Shown: piece after piece, positions 8,367-19,399 of the stretch | Layout of the letters: each line of letters starts with the position of its first letter | Numbering within the stretch: position 1 is the stretch's first letter | Assembly (NCBI RefSeq): GCF_000696385.1 | Contig: NZ_JJMN01000070.1 | Location: 62,001 to 126,000 of the forward strand | DNA: 64,000 bases | Direction: 5' to 3' | DNA from: Vibrio metoecus | GTDB lineage: Bacteria; Pseudomonadota; Gammaproteobacteria; Enterobacterales; Vibrionaceae | Notes under the pieces: model-generated | Told to the model about the DNA's origin: nothing | The model's input: only the letters and a program-made list of their open reading frames with translations | Databases searched by the model: none | Translations under genes and position numbers: made by a program

Positions 8367-10652
8367 ATGTCTACAGAAATCAGCTTTGATGGCGTTGAAC
8401 AGCTGCCGCTGCGCAAGTTTACCGAAGACGCTTATCTCAACTATTCGATGTACGTCATCATGGACCGTGCGTTGCCTTACATTGGCGACGGTTTAAAACC
8501 GGTTCAACGACGTATTATCTACGCGATGTCCGAGCTGGGTCTTTCCGCATCGGCGAAATACAAAAAATCGGCACGTACCGTGGGTGACGTACTGGGTAAA
8601 TACCATCCACATGGCGATTCAGCCTGTTATGAAGCTATGGTATTGATGGCGCAGCCATTCTCCTATCGCTATCCGTTGGTGGATGGTCAAGGTAACTGGG
8701 GGGCGCCGGATGATCCAAAATCGTTCGCGGCCATGCGTTATACCGAAGCCAAGCTCTCTAAGTTTGCGGAGATTCTGCTTAGCGAATTAGGCCAAGGCAC
8801 GGTGGATTGGCAACCGAACTTTGATGGCACCATGCAAGAGCCGAAAATGTTGCCTGCGCGTCTGCCACATATTTTGCTGAATGGTGTCACCGGTATCGCG
8901 GTAGGTATGGCGACCGATATACCCCCGCACAACGTGCGTGAAGTGGCGGAGGCGACGATTCACCTCATTGATAATCCCAACGCGCCGCTGACCGATTTAA
9001 TGCAATACGTCAAAGGCCCAGATTTCCCGACTGAAGCGGAAATCATCACCCCAACGGTGGAGTTAGAGAAAATCTACCGCTCCGGCCGTGGCAGCGTAAG
9101 AATGCGTGCTGTGTGGTGCAAAGAAGGGTCGGACATCGTGATCACCGCGCTGCCGCATCAAGTTTCTGGTGCGAAACTGCTGGAGCAGATCGCCGCGCAG
9201 ATGCGTGCGAAGAAACTGCCGATGGTGGAAGACTTGCGCGATGAATCGGATCATGAAAACCCAACCCGTATCGTGATCGTGCCGCGCTCAAATCGAGTCG
9301 ATTGCGATCTGTTGATGAACCACTTGTTCGCTTCAACAGATCTGGAAAAGAGCTTCCGCGTTAACCTGAACATGATTGGTCTCGACAATCGTCCTCAGGT
9401 TAAAGGTTTAGTGCAAATCTTGAGTGAGTGGATCACTTTCCGCCGTGAAACGGTACGCTCACGTCTGCAATACCGCCTCGATAAAGTGCTGGCTCGTTTG
9501 CACGTTTTGCAAGGTTTGCTGATCGCTTATCTCAACCTTGATGAAGTGATCGAGATCATCCGTACCGAAGACGATCCAAAAGCGGTGCTGATGGCGCGTT
9601 TCAACCTGACGGATATTCAAGCTGATGCGATCTTAGATACCAAGTTACGCCACTTGGCTAAACTGGAAGAGATGAAGATCCGCGGTGAGCAAGATGAGCT
9701 GGAAAAAGAGCGTAAAAAACTGGAAGAGCTACTCGGCTCTGAACGTCGCTTGAACAATCTACTTAAGAAAGAAATCAAAGCGGATGCGGACAAGTTTGGC
9801 GATGATCGCCGCTCACCACTAGTCGAACGCGAAGAAGCTAAAGCGCTAACCGAGCGTGACTTGATGCCAAGTGAAGCGATCACCGTGGTACTGTCTGAAA
9901 AAGGCTGGATCCGTCACGCTAAAGGCCATGACGTGGATGGCCAAAGCCTGAGCTACAAAGCGGGGGATAATTACCTGACCCATGCTTGTGGTAAGAGTAA
10001 TCAGCAAGCGGTGTTTTTGGGCAGCGATGGCCGTAGTTACTCGCTTGAATCACACACGCTGCCATCGGCGCGTGGTCAAGGTGAGCCGATTACCGGACGT
10101 TTGAACGTCGCCGAAGGCACTACCATTCGTCAGGTTGTGATGGGTGAAGAAGATCAGCTCTGGCTGGTGGGTTCAGATGCCGGCTATGGCTTTGTGTGTA
10201 AAGGCGATGACCTGCTGTCGAAAAACCGCAGCGGTAAAGCTTTGATCAACCTGCCGGAAAACTCGGAAGTGATGACACCACAAGTGATTGCCGATCTGGA
10301 TAAGGATGAGATTCTCGCGATTACCAACCAAGGCCGTATGCTGCTGTTCCCGATTAAGGATCTGCCGCAACTGAGCAAAGGTAAAGGCAACAAGATCATC
10401 AACATTCCTGCGGCGAAAGCCAAAACCCGTGAGGAAGTGTTGTCTAACCTGATGGTGTTGCCACAAGGCGCTTCAATTACCCTGTATGCGGGTAAACGTA
10501 AGCTAGGCTTGAAGGTGAGCGATCTGGATAACTTCCGTGGTGAACGCGGCCGCCGTGGCGCTTTGTTGCCCCGTGGCTTACAACGTGTGACCGCGATTGA
10601 GATTGAAACTTCAGCTGAGCCAGAGTCAACCCAGCATTCGGAAGATGAATAG
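8367..10652 (+). CDS. parC: DNA topoisomerase IV subunit A
   Basis: ParC is the DNA breaking and rejoining subunit of topoisomerase IV. The 761-residue protein has the N-terminal breakage-reunion domain with the catalytic tyrosine in [10 protein letters not shown] at residue 125, a coiled-coil tower rich in Glu and Lys around 440-475, and a C-terminal beta-pinwheel. The quinolone resistance-determining segment reads [12 protein letters not shown] with Ser at residue 85 and Glu at 89, the wild-type state. The start has TAACGA upstream and follows parE by three bases. Confidence 0.97.
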   Translation: MSTEISFDGVEQLPLRKFTEDAYLNYSMYVIMDRALPYIGDGLKPVQRRIIYAMSELGLSASAKYKKSARTVGDVLGKYHPHGDSACYEAMVLMAQPFSYRYPLVDGQGNWGAPDDPKSFAAMRYTEAKLSKFAEILLSELGQGTVDWQPNFDGTMQEPKMLPARLPHILLNGVTGIAVGMATDIPPHNVREVAEATIHLIDNPNAPLTDLMQYVKGPDFPTEAEIITPTVELEKIYRSGRGSVRMRAVWCKEGSDIVITALPHQVSGAKLLEQIAAQMRAKKLPMVEDLRDESDHENPTRIVIVPRSNRVDCDLLMNHLFASTDLEKSFRVNLNMIGLDNRPQVKGLVQILSEWITFRRETVRSRLQYRLDKVLARLHVLQGLLIAYLNLDEVIEIIRTEDDPKAVLMARFNLTDIQADAILDTKLRHLAKLEEMKIRGEQDELEKERKKLEELLGSERRLNNLLKKEIKADADKFGDDRRSPLVEREEAKALTERDLMPSEAITVVLSEKGWIRHAKGHDVDGQSLSYKAGDNYLTHACGKSNQQAVFLGSDGRSYSLESHTLPSARGQGEPITGRLNVAEGTTIRQVVMGEEDQLWLVGSDAGYGFVCKGDDLLSKNRSGKALINLPENSEVMTPQVIADLDKDEILAITNQGRMLLFPIKDLPQLSKGKGNKIINIPAAKAKTREEVLSNLMVLPQGASITLYAGKRKLGLKVSDLDNFRGERGRRGALLPRGLQRVTAIEIETSAEPESTQHSEDE

Positions 10653-10654
10653 AC

Positions 10655-10680
10655 AAGAGGAGCCATTTGGCTCCTCTTTC
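10655..10680. terminator. Terminator after parC, also facing yacG
   Basis: AAGAGGAGCC-ATTT-GGCTCCTCTT forms a stem of about ten base pairs followed by TCTTT. It lies between the convergent ends of parC and yacG. Confidence 0.8.
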
Positions 10681-10700
10681 TTTACTATCAAACCTGTGAA

Positions 10701-10898
10701 CTAATACTGATCTTCTGACCAACCATCACTGTCGGACATATCCGGTGCGCCGGGAATGGCTTTTTCTTCATCTGCCCACTCACCAAAATCAATCATTTGA
10801 CATTGTTTACTACAAAAAGGGCGGTGTGGGCTCTGTTCGCCCCATTCCACATCGGTGCCACATTGTGGGCATTTCACTATCGTGAGTTTTTTGGTCAT
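10701..10898 (-). CDS. yacG: DNA gyrase inhibitor YacG (zinc-binding)
   Basis: This 65-residue protein binds one zinc through four cysteines, in CPQC (residues 10-13) and CSKQC (29-33), and has the acidic C-terminal tail of the family ([13 protein letters not shown]). In E. coli YacG binds GyrB and blocks gyrase. It is the last gene of the minus-strand run pilD-coaE-zapD-yacG, a position conserved in gammaproteobacteria. The start ATG at 10898 is the only one that precedes the first cysteine pair at the usual distance. Confidence 0.92.
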   Translation of the reverse strand: MTKKLTIVKCPQCGTDVEWGEQSPHRPFCSKQCQMIDFGEWADEEKAIPGAPDMSDSDGWSEDQY

Positions 10899-10986
10899 AA
10901 CACTGTCCTATTGAAAATAACAGCAATGGCTTACTGTCCAGCAAAGCCAAGTTCGCAAAATTCTTTCGAGAAAAACTAGCGAGGGT

Positions 10987-11727
10987 TTAGCAGCAAACCG
11001 CCAAATCAAACGCCACATCTTGGGTGCAAGCTTGCCCACTATAAAAGTCGATAAACTTGATGGCGAAACGGTTTTTGTGCCCAGAAATCATCGGGTACAC
11101 ACCGTATTCAAGAGGAATCGCAAGGCGCAGAATGTTGGCATCCTCCGCGTCACTTTGGTAGAAACCGTTGCTTGCCATGCGTGAGCGGTAATGGCCGGTT
11201 TCACGGGTCAATTTAAGCCACAGTTTCAGCGCATTGGAAAGTGGCGTGAGCGTTTGCATCCATTGCTGGGCATCGTGCATTTTTCGCTCAAGCGGCAAAT
11301 GCAGCCAGTAATGCAGCGCAGGCAGATCAAAACAGCAGGATCCGCCGGGCAGATTAAAACGTTGTCGAATCGCACTCAAGAAGCGATCTTCCTTGAGTGA
11401 TTGGCCAAAACGCTCCGCTCCCATCAAATCGCGATGAACTTCATCCACCTCGGCTAACAGAGATTTAAGCATCTCTTGGTCGACCCCTTCGACGTTAAGC
11501 CAACTGCGATAGGTTAAGCGTTGTTTTTCCATATCTTTCGCCAGTTCACTTTTGAGTTGGATTTGCTCAAAGATGTCGAGCATATCGAACAACGAGCGAA
11601 AGAAAAGTTGATGTTGAATCCCATCACTGAAAGTGGAGGATCGCTCCATCTGGTTAAGCAGCGCTTCCACACGCAAGTAGATACGTGTCTTTTCATTGAG
11701 AGGGTGTTCAAACTGGTGCGTGGTCAT
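10987..11727 (-). CDS. zapD: Cell division protein ZapD
   Basis: ZapD (formerly YacF, DUF1342) cross-links FtsZ filaments at midcell. The 246-residue protein, near the usual 247, is soluble, with an N-terminal helical half and a C-terminal beta domain. The family-typical stretches [19 protein letters not shown] (residues 6-24) and [23 protein letters not shown] text ([13 protein letters not shown] near 149) are seen. It lies 31 bases downstream of coaE on the minus strand and 88 bases before yacG, the standard order. Confidence 0.93.
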   Translation of the reverse strand: MTTHQFEHPLNEKTRIYLRVEALLNQMERSSTFSDGIQHQLFFRSLFDMLDIFEQIQLKSELAKDMEKQRLTYRSWLNVEGVDQEMLKSLLAEVDEVHRDLMGAERFGQSLKEDRFLSAIRQRFNLPGGSCCFDLPALHYWLHLPLERKMHDAQQWMQTLTPLSNALKLWLKLTRETGHYRSRMASNGFYQSDAEDANILRLAIPLEYGVYPMISGHKNRFAIKFIDFYSGQACTQDVAFDLAVCC

Positions 11728-11758
11728 TGAGCTAGCCTTGGATTCTTTGCACTTATTC

Positions 11759-12367
11759 TCACAAATTTTGCCCGCTCATGGCTAGATACTTTTGGTGCAA
11801 TAGTGTGATTTGAGGCAAAAGTTTCTGGTTTTCTGCGTCATTTTTGAGCACGTCATCGGCAATCGCCAAACGTTGTGCGCGTGAGGCTTGCGCAGCAAGG
11901 ATCGCTAGCGCTTGTTCGCGTGAAACATTGTCACGCGCCATCGTTCGTTCGATTTGTATTTTCTCATCGACATCGACCACTAACACGCGATCGGCCATGC
12001 TTTGCAGTTGGTTTTCCACTAACAGTGGCACAATCAACAGACTATAAGGTGATGTGGTTTGGGTGAGTGCTTGGCGCATACCTTGGCGGATCATCGGATG
12101 CAGCAGTTGGTTGAGCCAGACTTTTTCATCAGGATCGGCAAAGATGCGTTCACGCAGCGCGGCACGATTGAGAGAGCCATCAGAGTGCAAGACCGATTGC
12201 CCAAAATGGGCGGCAATCGCTTTTAATCCTTCGGTTTCCGGTTCAACCACTTCACGTGCGATCACATCGGCATCGACCAGATCAATGCTAAATTGTTCGT
12301 GAAACAGGTTGGCGATGGTGGTTTTGCCACTGGCGATACCGCCAGTTAATGCCACGACAAAACTCAT
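11759..12367 (-). CDS. coaE: Dephospho-CoA kinase
   Basis: CoaE performs the last step of coenzyme A synthesis, phosphorylating the 3'-hydroxyl of dephospho-CoA. The 202-residue protein opens with a Walker A loop GGIASGKTT at about residues 9-17, then [11 protein letters not shown], and a lid region with [16 protein letters not shown]. The ATG at 12367 was chosen because the loop then falls at the family position and because it overlaps the pilD stop by four bases (ATGA type), implying translational coupling. Confidence 0.95.
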   Translation of the reverse strand: MSFVVALTGGIASGKTTIANLFHEQFSIDLVDADVIAREVVEPETEGLKAIAAHFGQSVLHSDGSLNRAALRERIFADPDEKVWLNQLLHPMIRQGMRQALTQTTSPYSLLIVPLLVENQLQSMADRVLVVDVDEKIQIERTMARDNVSREQALAILAAQASRAQRLAIADDVLKNDAENQKLLPQITLLHQKYLAMSGQNL

Positions 12368-13239
12368 AATGGTTGTCCTACCCAAGTGGTGAAGTACCAA
12401 TCAATTACCTTATCGCCCCACAGCAAGGCAAACCATCCGGCGATAGCTAAATAAGGACCAAATGGAAAAGCCATATCGATGCCTTTTTTCTGTTGGCGCA
12501 GTTGGATTAAACCGAAAATTACGCCGACTACGGATGAGAGCAGCACGATAACCGGCAACTGCTGCCAACCCAACCAAGCGCCCAGTGCCGCGAGTAATTT
12601 GAAGTCGCCATAGCCCATGCCTTCTTTGCCGGTCAGCAGTTTAAACAGCCAATAAATCGACCACAGCGAGAGATAGCCCGCCATAGATCCAATCACTGCA
12701 TCACTGAGTGAGACTGGAGAAAAGCCAAGCAGTGCCAGTGCAATACCGCCCCACAGTAAAGGTAGCGTTAATTGGTCGGGCAGCAACAGGGTATCGAAGT
12801 CGATGAAGGTCGCGGCAATTAAAATGTAGCTGAAAAACAGTACCGCCACAGCAAATGCACTAAAAGGGAAATGAATGGCAATCATCAAACTCATCACGGC
12901 GCTCAGGAGCTCAATCAGGGGATAACGAACGCTGATCGGCGCTTTACAGTGTGAGCATTTGCCGCGCAGAGCCAGCCAACTCAGTAGTGGAATATTATCA
13001 ATCACGCGAATCGGTGTTTGGCAGTGTGGGCAAGTGGAACGCGGCAAACTGAGGGTCAGTTTACCCTCTGGTGGCGTGATGCCATATTCAGGAAAACTGG
13101 CTGCGCATTCGGCACGCCATTCACGCTCCATGATTTTCGGTAAACGATAAATCACTACATTGAGAAAGCTACCGACAATCAAGCCAAACAAAGTGGCGAA
13201 AACAGGAAATAACCAAGGGTAGTAGTAAAACAGTTCCAT
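12364..13239 (-). CDS. pilD: Type IV prepilin leader peptidase / N-methyltransferase (VcpD type)
   Basis: PilD cleaves prepilins after the glycine of the leader and methylates the new N-terminus. The 291-residue protein, the length I recall for V. cholerae VcpD, has a cytoplasmic zinc loop with CPHC and CSHC (residues about 73-100) and two catalytic aspartates, in [10 protein letters not shown] near 149 and in GYGDFKLL near 213, among about seven membrane segments. In V. cholerae this peptidase also serves type II secretion and MSHA pilins. The ATG at 13239 is preferred over an upstream frame extension. It lies downstream of pilC and overlaps coaE. Confidence 0.94.
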   Translation of the reverse strand: MELFYYYPWLFPVFATLFGLIVGSFLNVVIYRLPKIMEREWRAECAASFPEYGITPPEGKLTLSLPRSTCPHCQTPIRVIDNIPLLSWLALRGKCSHCKAPISVRYPLIELLSAVMSLMIAIHFPFSAFAVAVLFFSYILIAATFIDFDTLLLPDQLTLPLLWGGIALALLGFSPVSLSDAVIGSMAGYLSLWSIYWLFKLLTGKEGMGYGDFKLLAALGAWLGWQQLPVIVLLSSVVGVIFGLIQLRQQKKGIDMAFPFGPYLAIAGWFALLWGDKVIDWYFTTWVGQPL

Positions 13240-13296
13240 CCATTGTGCTCTAAGCAAATTGAGGGCGCGCTCAAGGGCACGCCATTTGATGCCATA

Positions 13297-14538
13297 CTAA
13301 CCCAATACACTCATTAAGTTAAAGATAGGTAAGTACATCGCCACCACCAAGCCGCCCACCACGATGCCCAGAAAAACGATGATCAGCGGCTCTAAAATTT
13401 TGCCTAAGTTATCGACCGTATTATCGACTTCAAATTCATAGATGGTGGCGACTTTGTTGAGCATGTCATCCAATTGGCCAGATTCTTCACCAATCATCAC
13501 CATTTGTAGCACCATCTCAGGGAAGGCTTCGGTATTACGCATGGCGATATACATGGGCATACCGGCGGCGGTGTCACGGTGTACCTCGTTGATCGCCGTT
13601 TCAAAGTGCACATTGCCTGAGGTTTTTGCCGTGGTTTTCAAACTGGCGAGGATCGGAATCCCCGCGGCAAAGCTGGTGGCAAGCGTACGGCTGAATTTGG
13701 CGATTGACGCTTTGGCGAGCACATTGCCAATAATCGGAAATTTCAGCCCCAAGCGACTGGTTTTTAATCGGATTTGTAAGGAATTTTTGCGCAGGGTTTT
13801 TAGTCCAAACAGTGCAGCACCGAGAACGATCAACACCCATAAACTGTAAGCCTGCACCCAGTGTGAGAGTTTCAGCACTTGCTGCGTAAACCACGGTAAT
13901 TCAGCGCCAAAGCCTTTAAACATGCTTTCAAACTCTGGGATCACCATGGTCAACATCAAGTAGGAAACCCCAAGCGCCACCAACACCACCATGCTGGGGT
14001 AGATGAGCGCTTTAATCACCTTAGCGCGCAACTGTTCACTTTTCTCGCGGTAGGTGGCTAGACGCTCAAACACTTCGGGTAGATTTCCTGACATTTCTCC
14101 CGTTTCCACTAAGTCCACATACAAGGCATCAAAATGGGGGCTAGCTGTGCGCATCGCTTTGGAAAGCGGCGTACCAGCTTCTACGCCTTTGGTGATTTGT
14201 GCCAAGATCGATTTCATCTCCGCTTTGCGATGATTATCGCCCACCAATTTGAGGGCTTGTACAATCGGTACGCCGGTAGTCAGCATGGTGGCTAATTGGC
14301 GGGTGAGAATTGTGATGTCTTTCGTTTTGACACGATGGGTCAGGCGAGAGAGGAGAGAAACGCTGCCTTTCTTGAGTTTTTTGATTTGGATATGCTGCTC
14401 TTTGAGCTTATCGCGAACCTCCAATTCGTTTAAGGCAAGCATTTGGCCCGACACTTTTTTGCCGTTGCTGTTGATGCCTCTCCAGCGATAGTTTTTTAAG
14501 GCTACATGTTTGGTTGCTTTCATGTTTCGGCTCGCCAT
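13297..14538 (-). CDS. pilC: Type IV pilus inner membrane platform protein PilC
   Basis: PilC is the GspF-family platform on which the assembly ATPase acts. The 413-residue protein has two homologous GspF domains, with signatures [18 protein letters not shown] (near 79) and [19 protein letters not shown] in the second half, plus three membrane segments near 180, 230 and the C-terminus ([20 protein letters not shown]). Start choice is uncertain: ATG at 14538, or ATG at 14523 (408 residues), neither with a clear ribosome site. It lies 38 bases downstream of pilB and upstream of pilD in one transcription unit. Confidence 0.92.
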   Translation of the reverse strand: MASRNMKATKHVALKNYRWRGINSNGKKVSGQMLALNELEVRDKLKEQHIQIKKLKKGSVSLLSRLTHRVKTKDITILTRQLATMLTTGVPIVQALKLVGDNHRKAEMKSILAQITKGVEAGTPLSKAMRTASPHFDALYVDLVETGEMSGNLPEVFERLATYREKSEQLRAKVIKALIYPSMVVLVALGVSYLMLTMVIPEFESMFKGFGAELPWFTQQVLKLSHWVQAYSLWVLIVLGAALFGLKTLRKNSLQIRLKTSRLGLKFPIIGNVLAKASIAKFSRTLATSFAAGIPILASLKTTAKTSGNVHFETAINEVHRDTAAGMPMYIAMRNTEAFPEMVLQMVMIGEESGQLDDMLNKVATIYEFEVDNTVDNLGKILEPLIIVFLGIVVGGLVVAMYLPIFNLMSVLG

Positions 14539-14576
14539 GTCATGGGTAGAGTTACAAGGTATAAAAAATGAAACGG

Positions 14577-16265
14577 TTAAAAATAGAGCACGCGTTGCAG
14601 CTCGGCAAAGCTGGTGATGCCCTCACGTAGTTTTTCTAAGCCGGATTCTTGCAACGTTTGCATGCCATTGGTTTTGGCTAAACGTTCAATTTGGTGAATG
14701 GTGGCACGTTGCATAATGGCTTCTGCCAGTTCGGTATTAAACGCCATCACTTCATAGATGCCGACGCGCCCTGAATAGCCGCCCGTACACTCGTTGCACC
14801 CTGCTGCATTGGCTTCATACAAGATTTCATTCGGCTGAAACGCAAATTGGCTTTGCAATAGGGCAGAAGGGCGCACCGCGATTTTGCAGTGTTTACATAG
14901 GCGGCGCGCAAGACGTTGGGCGATGATTAAACTGAGTGATGAAGCAAGATTAAACGGCTCCACCCCCATATTGGCTAAACGAATCACGGTTTCGGCGGCC
15001 GAGTTGGTGTGCAGTGTGGAAAGCACTAAGTGGCCGGTTTGCGCCGCTTTAACCGCGATTTCTGCGGTTTCCAGATCGCGGATTTCGCCGACCATCACCA
15101 CATCAGGGTCTTGGCGCAGAAACGAGCGCAGTGCCTCGGCAAAGCCAAAGCCGATTTTCGGCTGCACTTGCACTTGGTTAATCCCAGAGAGGTTAATTTC
15201 TACCGGATCTTCTGCGGTGGAGATATTGATCTGTGACGTGTTGAGAATACGCAGCCCAGTATAGAGTGAAACGGTTTTGCCGCTGCCGGTGGGGCCTGTC
15301 ATCAAAATCATCCCTTGCGGTCTTTTGAGGGCATTGAGGTAGAGCTGCTTTTGTTGCGGGTTATAACCGAGCTTATCAATGTCCAGATTGGCGGCGCTGC
15401 TATCGAGCAGACGCAGCACGATTTTTTCACCCCACAAGGTCGGGAGTGTTGAAACGCGCATATCAATGGCGGTATCGCGGCTCAGGCGCAGTTTAATTCG
15501 CCCATCTTGCGGCAAGCGGCGTTCGGCAATATCTAATTTGGAGAGAATTTTAATCCGCGCGGCTAAACGGCGGCTTAAATGGCTGGCGGGTTGCTGAGTT
15601 TCGACCAAGATCCCATCGCAGCGCAGGCGAATTCGGTATTGGTTTTCATAAGGCTCAAAATGAATATCCGAGGCACCTTTACGCACCGCATCGAGTAATA
15701 CTTGGTTGATAAAGCGACTGACGGGGGACTCATCTTGGCTGAGATCTTCGATCGATTGCAGCTCGTCATCGCCGACTTTAACCAGATTGGCGAGCTCATC
15801 TTGGCTGATCTCTTTGCCTTGATTGGCGGCGCCTTGAATCGAGCGGCCATACAAACGGCGAATCGCGGCTTGCAGCGCGCGGTGATCGGCCAGTGCCAGT
15901 TCAACTTGTAGCCCAGTGGCAAAGCGAAACTCTTCTTCGGCTTGCAGTAAGGTCGGGTCTGAGACGGCGAGCAGTAATAAAGTGCCTTGCTTGGCAATCG
16001 GCAGTGCATCGTAGCGGGTGATTAATTCACGCAGCCCAAGCTGTTGGCACAGGGGGGCGTAGTCGTAGCGGCTGAGATCGGTTTCCGGCAAACCGAAAAT
16101 ATGGCTCAGTTGTTCGGTCAGCTCTTGGGGGTGAAAAATCCCTAAACCAAGCAGCGCCTCGGGCACCGACGTCCCCGAAGCGCTAACCTGTGTAACCACC
16201 GCTTGTTCTTGTGTTGCGCTGATTAACTCAGCCTGACGCAAGATAGCAACAAGGTTGGTGAGCAT
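14577..16265 (-). CDS. pilB: Type IV pilus extension ATPase PilB
   Basis: PilB powers pilus extension. The 562-residue protein has an N-terminal MshEN/GspE N-domain, then the GspE-type ATPase core: Walker A GPTGSGKT (near residue 324), the Asp box with TAEDPVE, Walker [16 protein letters not shown], the His box HTNSAAET and a zinc tetracysteine region with CKHC and CNEC near residues 458-491. Start ATG at 16265 lies nine bases after the pilA stop, so it is cotranscribed with pilA. Length is typical. Confidence 0.95.
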   Translation of the reverse strand: MLTNLVAILRQAELISATQEQAVVTQVSASGTSVPEALLGLGIFHPQELTEQLSHIFGLPETDLSRYDYAPLCQQLGLRELITRYDALPIAKQGTLLLLAVSDPTLLQAEEEFRFATGLQVELALADHRALQAAIRRLYGRSIQGAANQGKEISQDELANLVKVGDDELQSIEDLSQDESPVSRFINQVLLDAVRKGASDIHFEPYENQYRIRLRCDGILVETQQPASHLSRRLAARIKILSKLDIAERRLPQDGRIKLRLSRDTAIDMRVSTLPTLWGEKIVLRLLDSSAANLDIDKLGYNPQQKQLYLNALKRPQGMILMTGPTGSGKTVSLYTGLRILNTSQINISTAEDPVEINLSGINQVQVQPKIGFGFAEALRSFLRQDPDVVMVGEIRDLETAEIAVKAAQTGHLVLSTLHTNSAAETVIRLANMGVEPFNLASSLSLIIAQRLARRLCKHCKIAVRPSALLQSQFAFQPNEILYEANAAGCNECTGGYSGRVGIYEVMAFNTELAEAIMQRATIHQIERLAKTNGMQTLQESGLEKLREGITSFAELQRVLYF

Positions 16266-16274
16266 TAGTTATTA

Positions 16275-16704
16275 TTAACAGCCTTTCAGAGTTACACCTG
16301 TAGTGGTTGAACATGTCCATAAACCAGTAGTGGTGTCTTTTGTTAGAACAACCGTATCTGTAGTAGTTAAAGCACTTGCAGTTCCATCGAATGTGAATGT
16401 AGCAGTGGCACCAGACGCGCCTGTACTATCAAGAGCTATAGTACCTAGTTTGTTCATGTCATCTTTAGCACCAAGTGTAGGTAAGTCAGTAGTCGCTGGA
16501 AAAACTTCCATTATCTGCAATAAAAGTATCAATATTTGTTGTTAATGAACGAAGAGTGGCTAATCCTGAAGCTGCTTCTGATTTTTTAACGTAGTTCTGG
16601 TATTGAGGCACCGCAATTGCTGCTAGCACCCCAATTACAGCCACCACAATCATCAATTCAATTAAGGTAAAACCTTGCTGTTGTTTGTTTTTATACGCTT
16701 TCAT
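16275..16704 (-). pseudogene. pilA: Type IV major pilin PilA, reading frame broken by one extra base
   Basis: The prepilin start [21 protein letters not shown] shows a short leader, PilD cleavage after Gly11 and a hydrophobic assembly helix with Glu5 of the mature form. The frame from ATG 16704 (good site GGAGGGAATT) ends early with SFSSDY. The remaining pilin, [16 protein letters not shown] to the C-terminal pair LWTC...LKGC, continues in the next frame. The break is in a run of five T (minus strand, 16500-16504); four T would join NGSF to PATT and give about 142 residues. The gene spans 430 bases, one over a multiple of three. The globular part is variable among Vibrio strains. Probably a sequence error. 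Confidence 0.85.
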
Positions 16705-16889
16705 AATTCCCTCCGTAGGTGTTTGCGTATTAAGCGCAATGAGCATAAGCAGTGTGCTGCAAAGGGGGAATGCCGTTGAAAGGAGGCTGCGAGGCAAATA
16801 TGGATTTAACCAACTGATTTGCATAGTGAATACAAAATATTACGAGTCAGTTAAAAAAGGTGGGTTGATCATCTGAAAATAAAGAACAA

Positions 16890-16914
16890 AACAGGAAGCG
16901 TCTCGCTTCCTGTT
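16890..16914 (-). terminator. Terminator after nadC
   Basis: AACAGGAAGCG-TCT (plus strand) with CGCTTCCTGTT forms an eleven-pair stem. On the minus strand it is followed by TTGTTCTTTATTTT, and it lies 35 bases beyond the nadC stop, ahead of the pilA promoter region. Confidence 0.8.
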
Positions 16915-16948
16915 AACTATTTGAAATATTTGAAGTTAGCCTCAAGGG

Positions 16949-17841
<893 letters not shown>

Positions 17842-18128
17842 CGCAAGTCGAATTTCCGTGTTAAACATAACCGCGACATGATACTGACTGTTGCCTAAGA
17901 ATTCAGCCTCTAATCTCGCATTTCGCTGTTAGCTAGGTAAAATCAGCGTCATTCAAGTATCCGTTTCTCATTGAAGTTGCCGCGGTGTTGGTTAGGTTTT
18001 TTCATGATCATCGCGTTGGTCGATGTTGGAGATAAACCCACTGTCAGCTACCTGCAACTCTCCGTTGTTTGAGGATATATAGACGAATAAGGTGACCATT
18101 TGATGAAAGCCCAAGGCAAGGAGAAGAA

Positions 18129-18680
18129 ATGATTGATAGCCAAGGTTGGTACAGCCATGCCAGAAAAGTCCCTTCTCCGCATTGTGATGCACGCAGTGAT
18201 CGGGAAGATGTTTCATTGTTGGTGGTGCACAACATCAGTTTGCCCCCCGGCCAGTTTGGTGGGCCGTATATTGAGCAGTTTTTCCTTGGCCAGTTGGACG
18301 CTCATCAGCATCCGTTTTTTAAGGTGATCGCCAAGATGCGCGTCTCGGCGCATTGTGTGATCCGCCGTGATGGTGAAGTGGTGCAATTTGTGCCGTTTCA
18401 TCTGCGCGCGTGGCACGCAGGTGTTTCTTCGTTTGCGGGACGGGCAAAGTGTAACGATTATTCGATTGGCATTGAGCTAGAGGGGAGTGATTTTGTGCCG
18501 TATACCGATGCGCAATATCAGGCGTTGACTGAGCTGACCCAAGCTTTGATGGTGCATTACCCGCACATCACTCTACCGCGCATTACAGGGCATCAATATA
18601 TTGCGCCGCTGCGTAAAACCGACCCAGGTTTGGTGTTTGATTGGCGGCGTTTTCGGGCGGGTTTGCAGCCAGAGGCTTAG
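18129..18680 (+). CDS. ampD: 1,6-anhydro-N-acetylmuramyl-L-alanine amidase
   Basis: AmpD is the cytoplasmic zinc amidase of peptidoglycan recycling; it strips the stem peptide from 1,6-anhydro-MurNAc peptides and so keeps AmpR-type beta-lactamase induction low. The 183-residue protein has zinc ligands in LVVHNISLPP (His34), GHQYIAPLRKTDPG (His and Asp near 154-165) and the substrate residues around RAWHAGVSSF. The start ATG follows CAAGGAGAAGAA. No ampE gene follows, unlike in E. coli; fldB lies convergent downstream. Confidence 0.95.
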   Translation: MIDSQGWYSHARKVPSPHCDARSDREDVSLLVVHNISLPPGQFGGPYIEQFFLGQLDAHQHPFFKVIAKMRVSAHCVIRRDGEVVQFVPFHLRAWHAGVSSFAGRAKCNDYSIGIELEGSDFVPYTDAQYQALTELTQALMVHYPHITLPRITGHQYIAPLRKTDPGLVFDWRRFRAGLQPEA

Positions 18681-18694
18681 AACCCGACTGAGTT

Positions 18695-18715
18695 CCCTCC
18701 CTTGGTAAGGGAGGG
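18695..18715. terminator. Hairpin between ampD and fldB
   Basis: CCCTCCCTT-GGT-AAGGGAGGG is a perfect nine-pair stem between two convergent genes. It lacks a U-run on either side, so termination would be weak or factor-dependent. Confidence 0.5.
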
Positions 18716-18743
18716 GCAGAAGATGCGGCGATGACGAATGCTC

Positions 18744-19262
18744 TTAAATCGCGTCGTGATATTCGGTCAGCACTTGCTCAATCCAAGTCGCGATGCGTTC
18801 ATCACTCAAGTCGTACTGCGAATCTTCATCCAGCGCGAGACCGACAAAATGGCGGCCATCTTCGGTCAGTGCTTTAGAAGCCTCAAACTCATAGCCTTGA
18901 TTTGGCCAGTAGCCAATCATGTTAGCTCCGCTCTTCTTGATCTGGTCGTGCAGCAGCCCCATCGCATCCAGATACCATTCGCCATAACCTTCTTGATCGC
19001 CTAAGCCGAATAACGCGACGTACTTGTTTTTTAGCGACACGCCATCGATGTGATCCCATACCGCACTCCAGTCTTCTTGAATTTCACCGAAATCCCACGT
19101 TGAAATGCCCAGCAGTAAAAGGTCGTAATCACTCATTAAAGTGAGGGGGGATTCTTTTACGTTGTGGATGTCCACCAACTCTTCACCAAGAATGGCGCGA
19201 ATTTTCTCCGCGGTCATTTCGGTATAGCAGGTGCTTGAGCCATAAAATAGACCAATCTTCAT
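18744..19262 (-). CDS. fldB: Flavodoxin FldB
   Basis: This 172-residue long-chain flavodoxin binds FMN and carries electrons for reductive enzymes. The phosphate loop [11 protein letters not shown] (residues 8-18), the [13 protein letters not shown] segment flanking the isoalloxazine ring and the [18 protein letters not shown] segment all fit the FldB branch rather than FldA. It is divergent from xerD, the same neighbour it has in E. coli. Start ATG at 19262 puts the nucleotide loop at the usual distance from the N-terminus. Confidence 0.93.
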   Translation of the reverse strand: MKIGLFYGSSTCYTEMTAEKIRAILGEELVDIHNVKESPLTLMSDYDLLLLGISTWDFGEIQEDWSAVWDHIDGVSLKNKYVALFGLGDQEGYGEWYLDAMGLLHDQIKKSGANMIGYWPNQGYEFEASKALTEDGRHFVGLALDEDSQYDLSDERIATWIEQVLTEYHDAI

Positions 19263-19314
19263 TAATTATTTGTATCTGTCTGCGAAGGAATGGCAAATTC
19301 TAACCATAAAAATG

Positions 19315-19353
19315 GCCGGAATGCAGCCAATATCCTGCATCGCCGGCTTTTTT
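19315..19353. terminator. Hairpin with T-tracts on both sides between divergent fldB and xerD
   Basis: GCCGGAATGCAG and CTGCATCGCCGGC can pair around the loop CCAATATC, followed by TTTTTT on the plus strand; on the minus strand the stem is followed by ATTTTTATGG. It looks like an intrinsic terminator, yet it lies upstream of both flanking genes. It might be an attenuator in the xerD leader or the end of a short unannotated RNA. Confidence 0.5.
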
Positions 19354-19399
19354 ATGCTATTAAACGCGCTGTAATGACAAAGCAAAAGCTGAGGATGCG

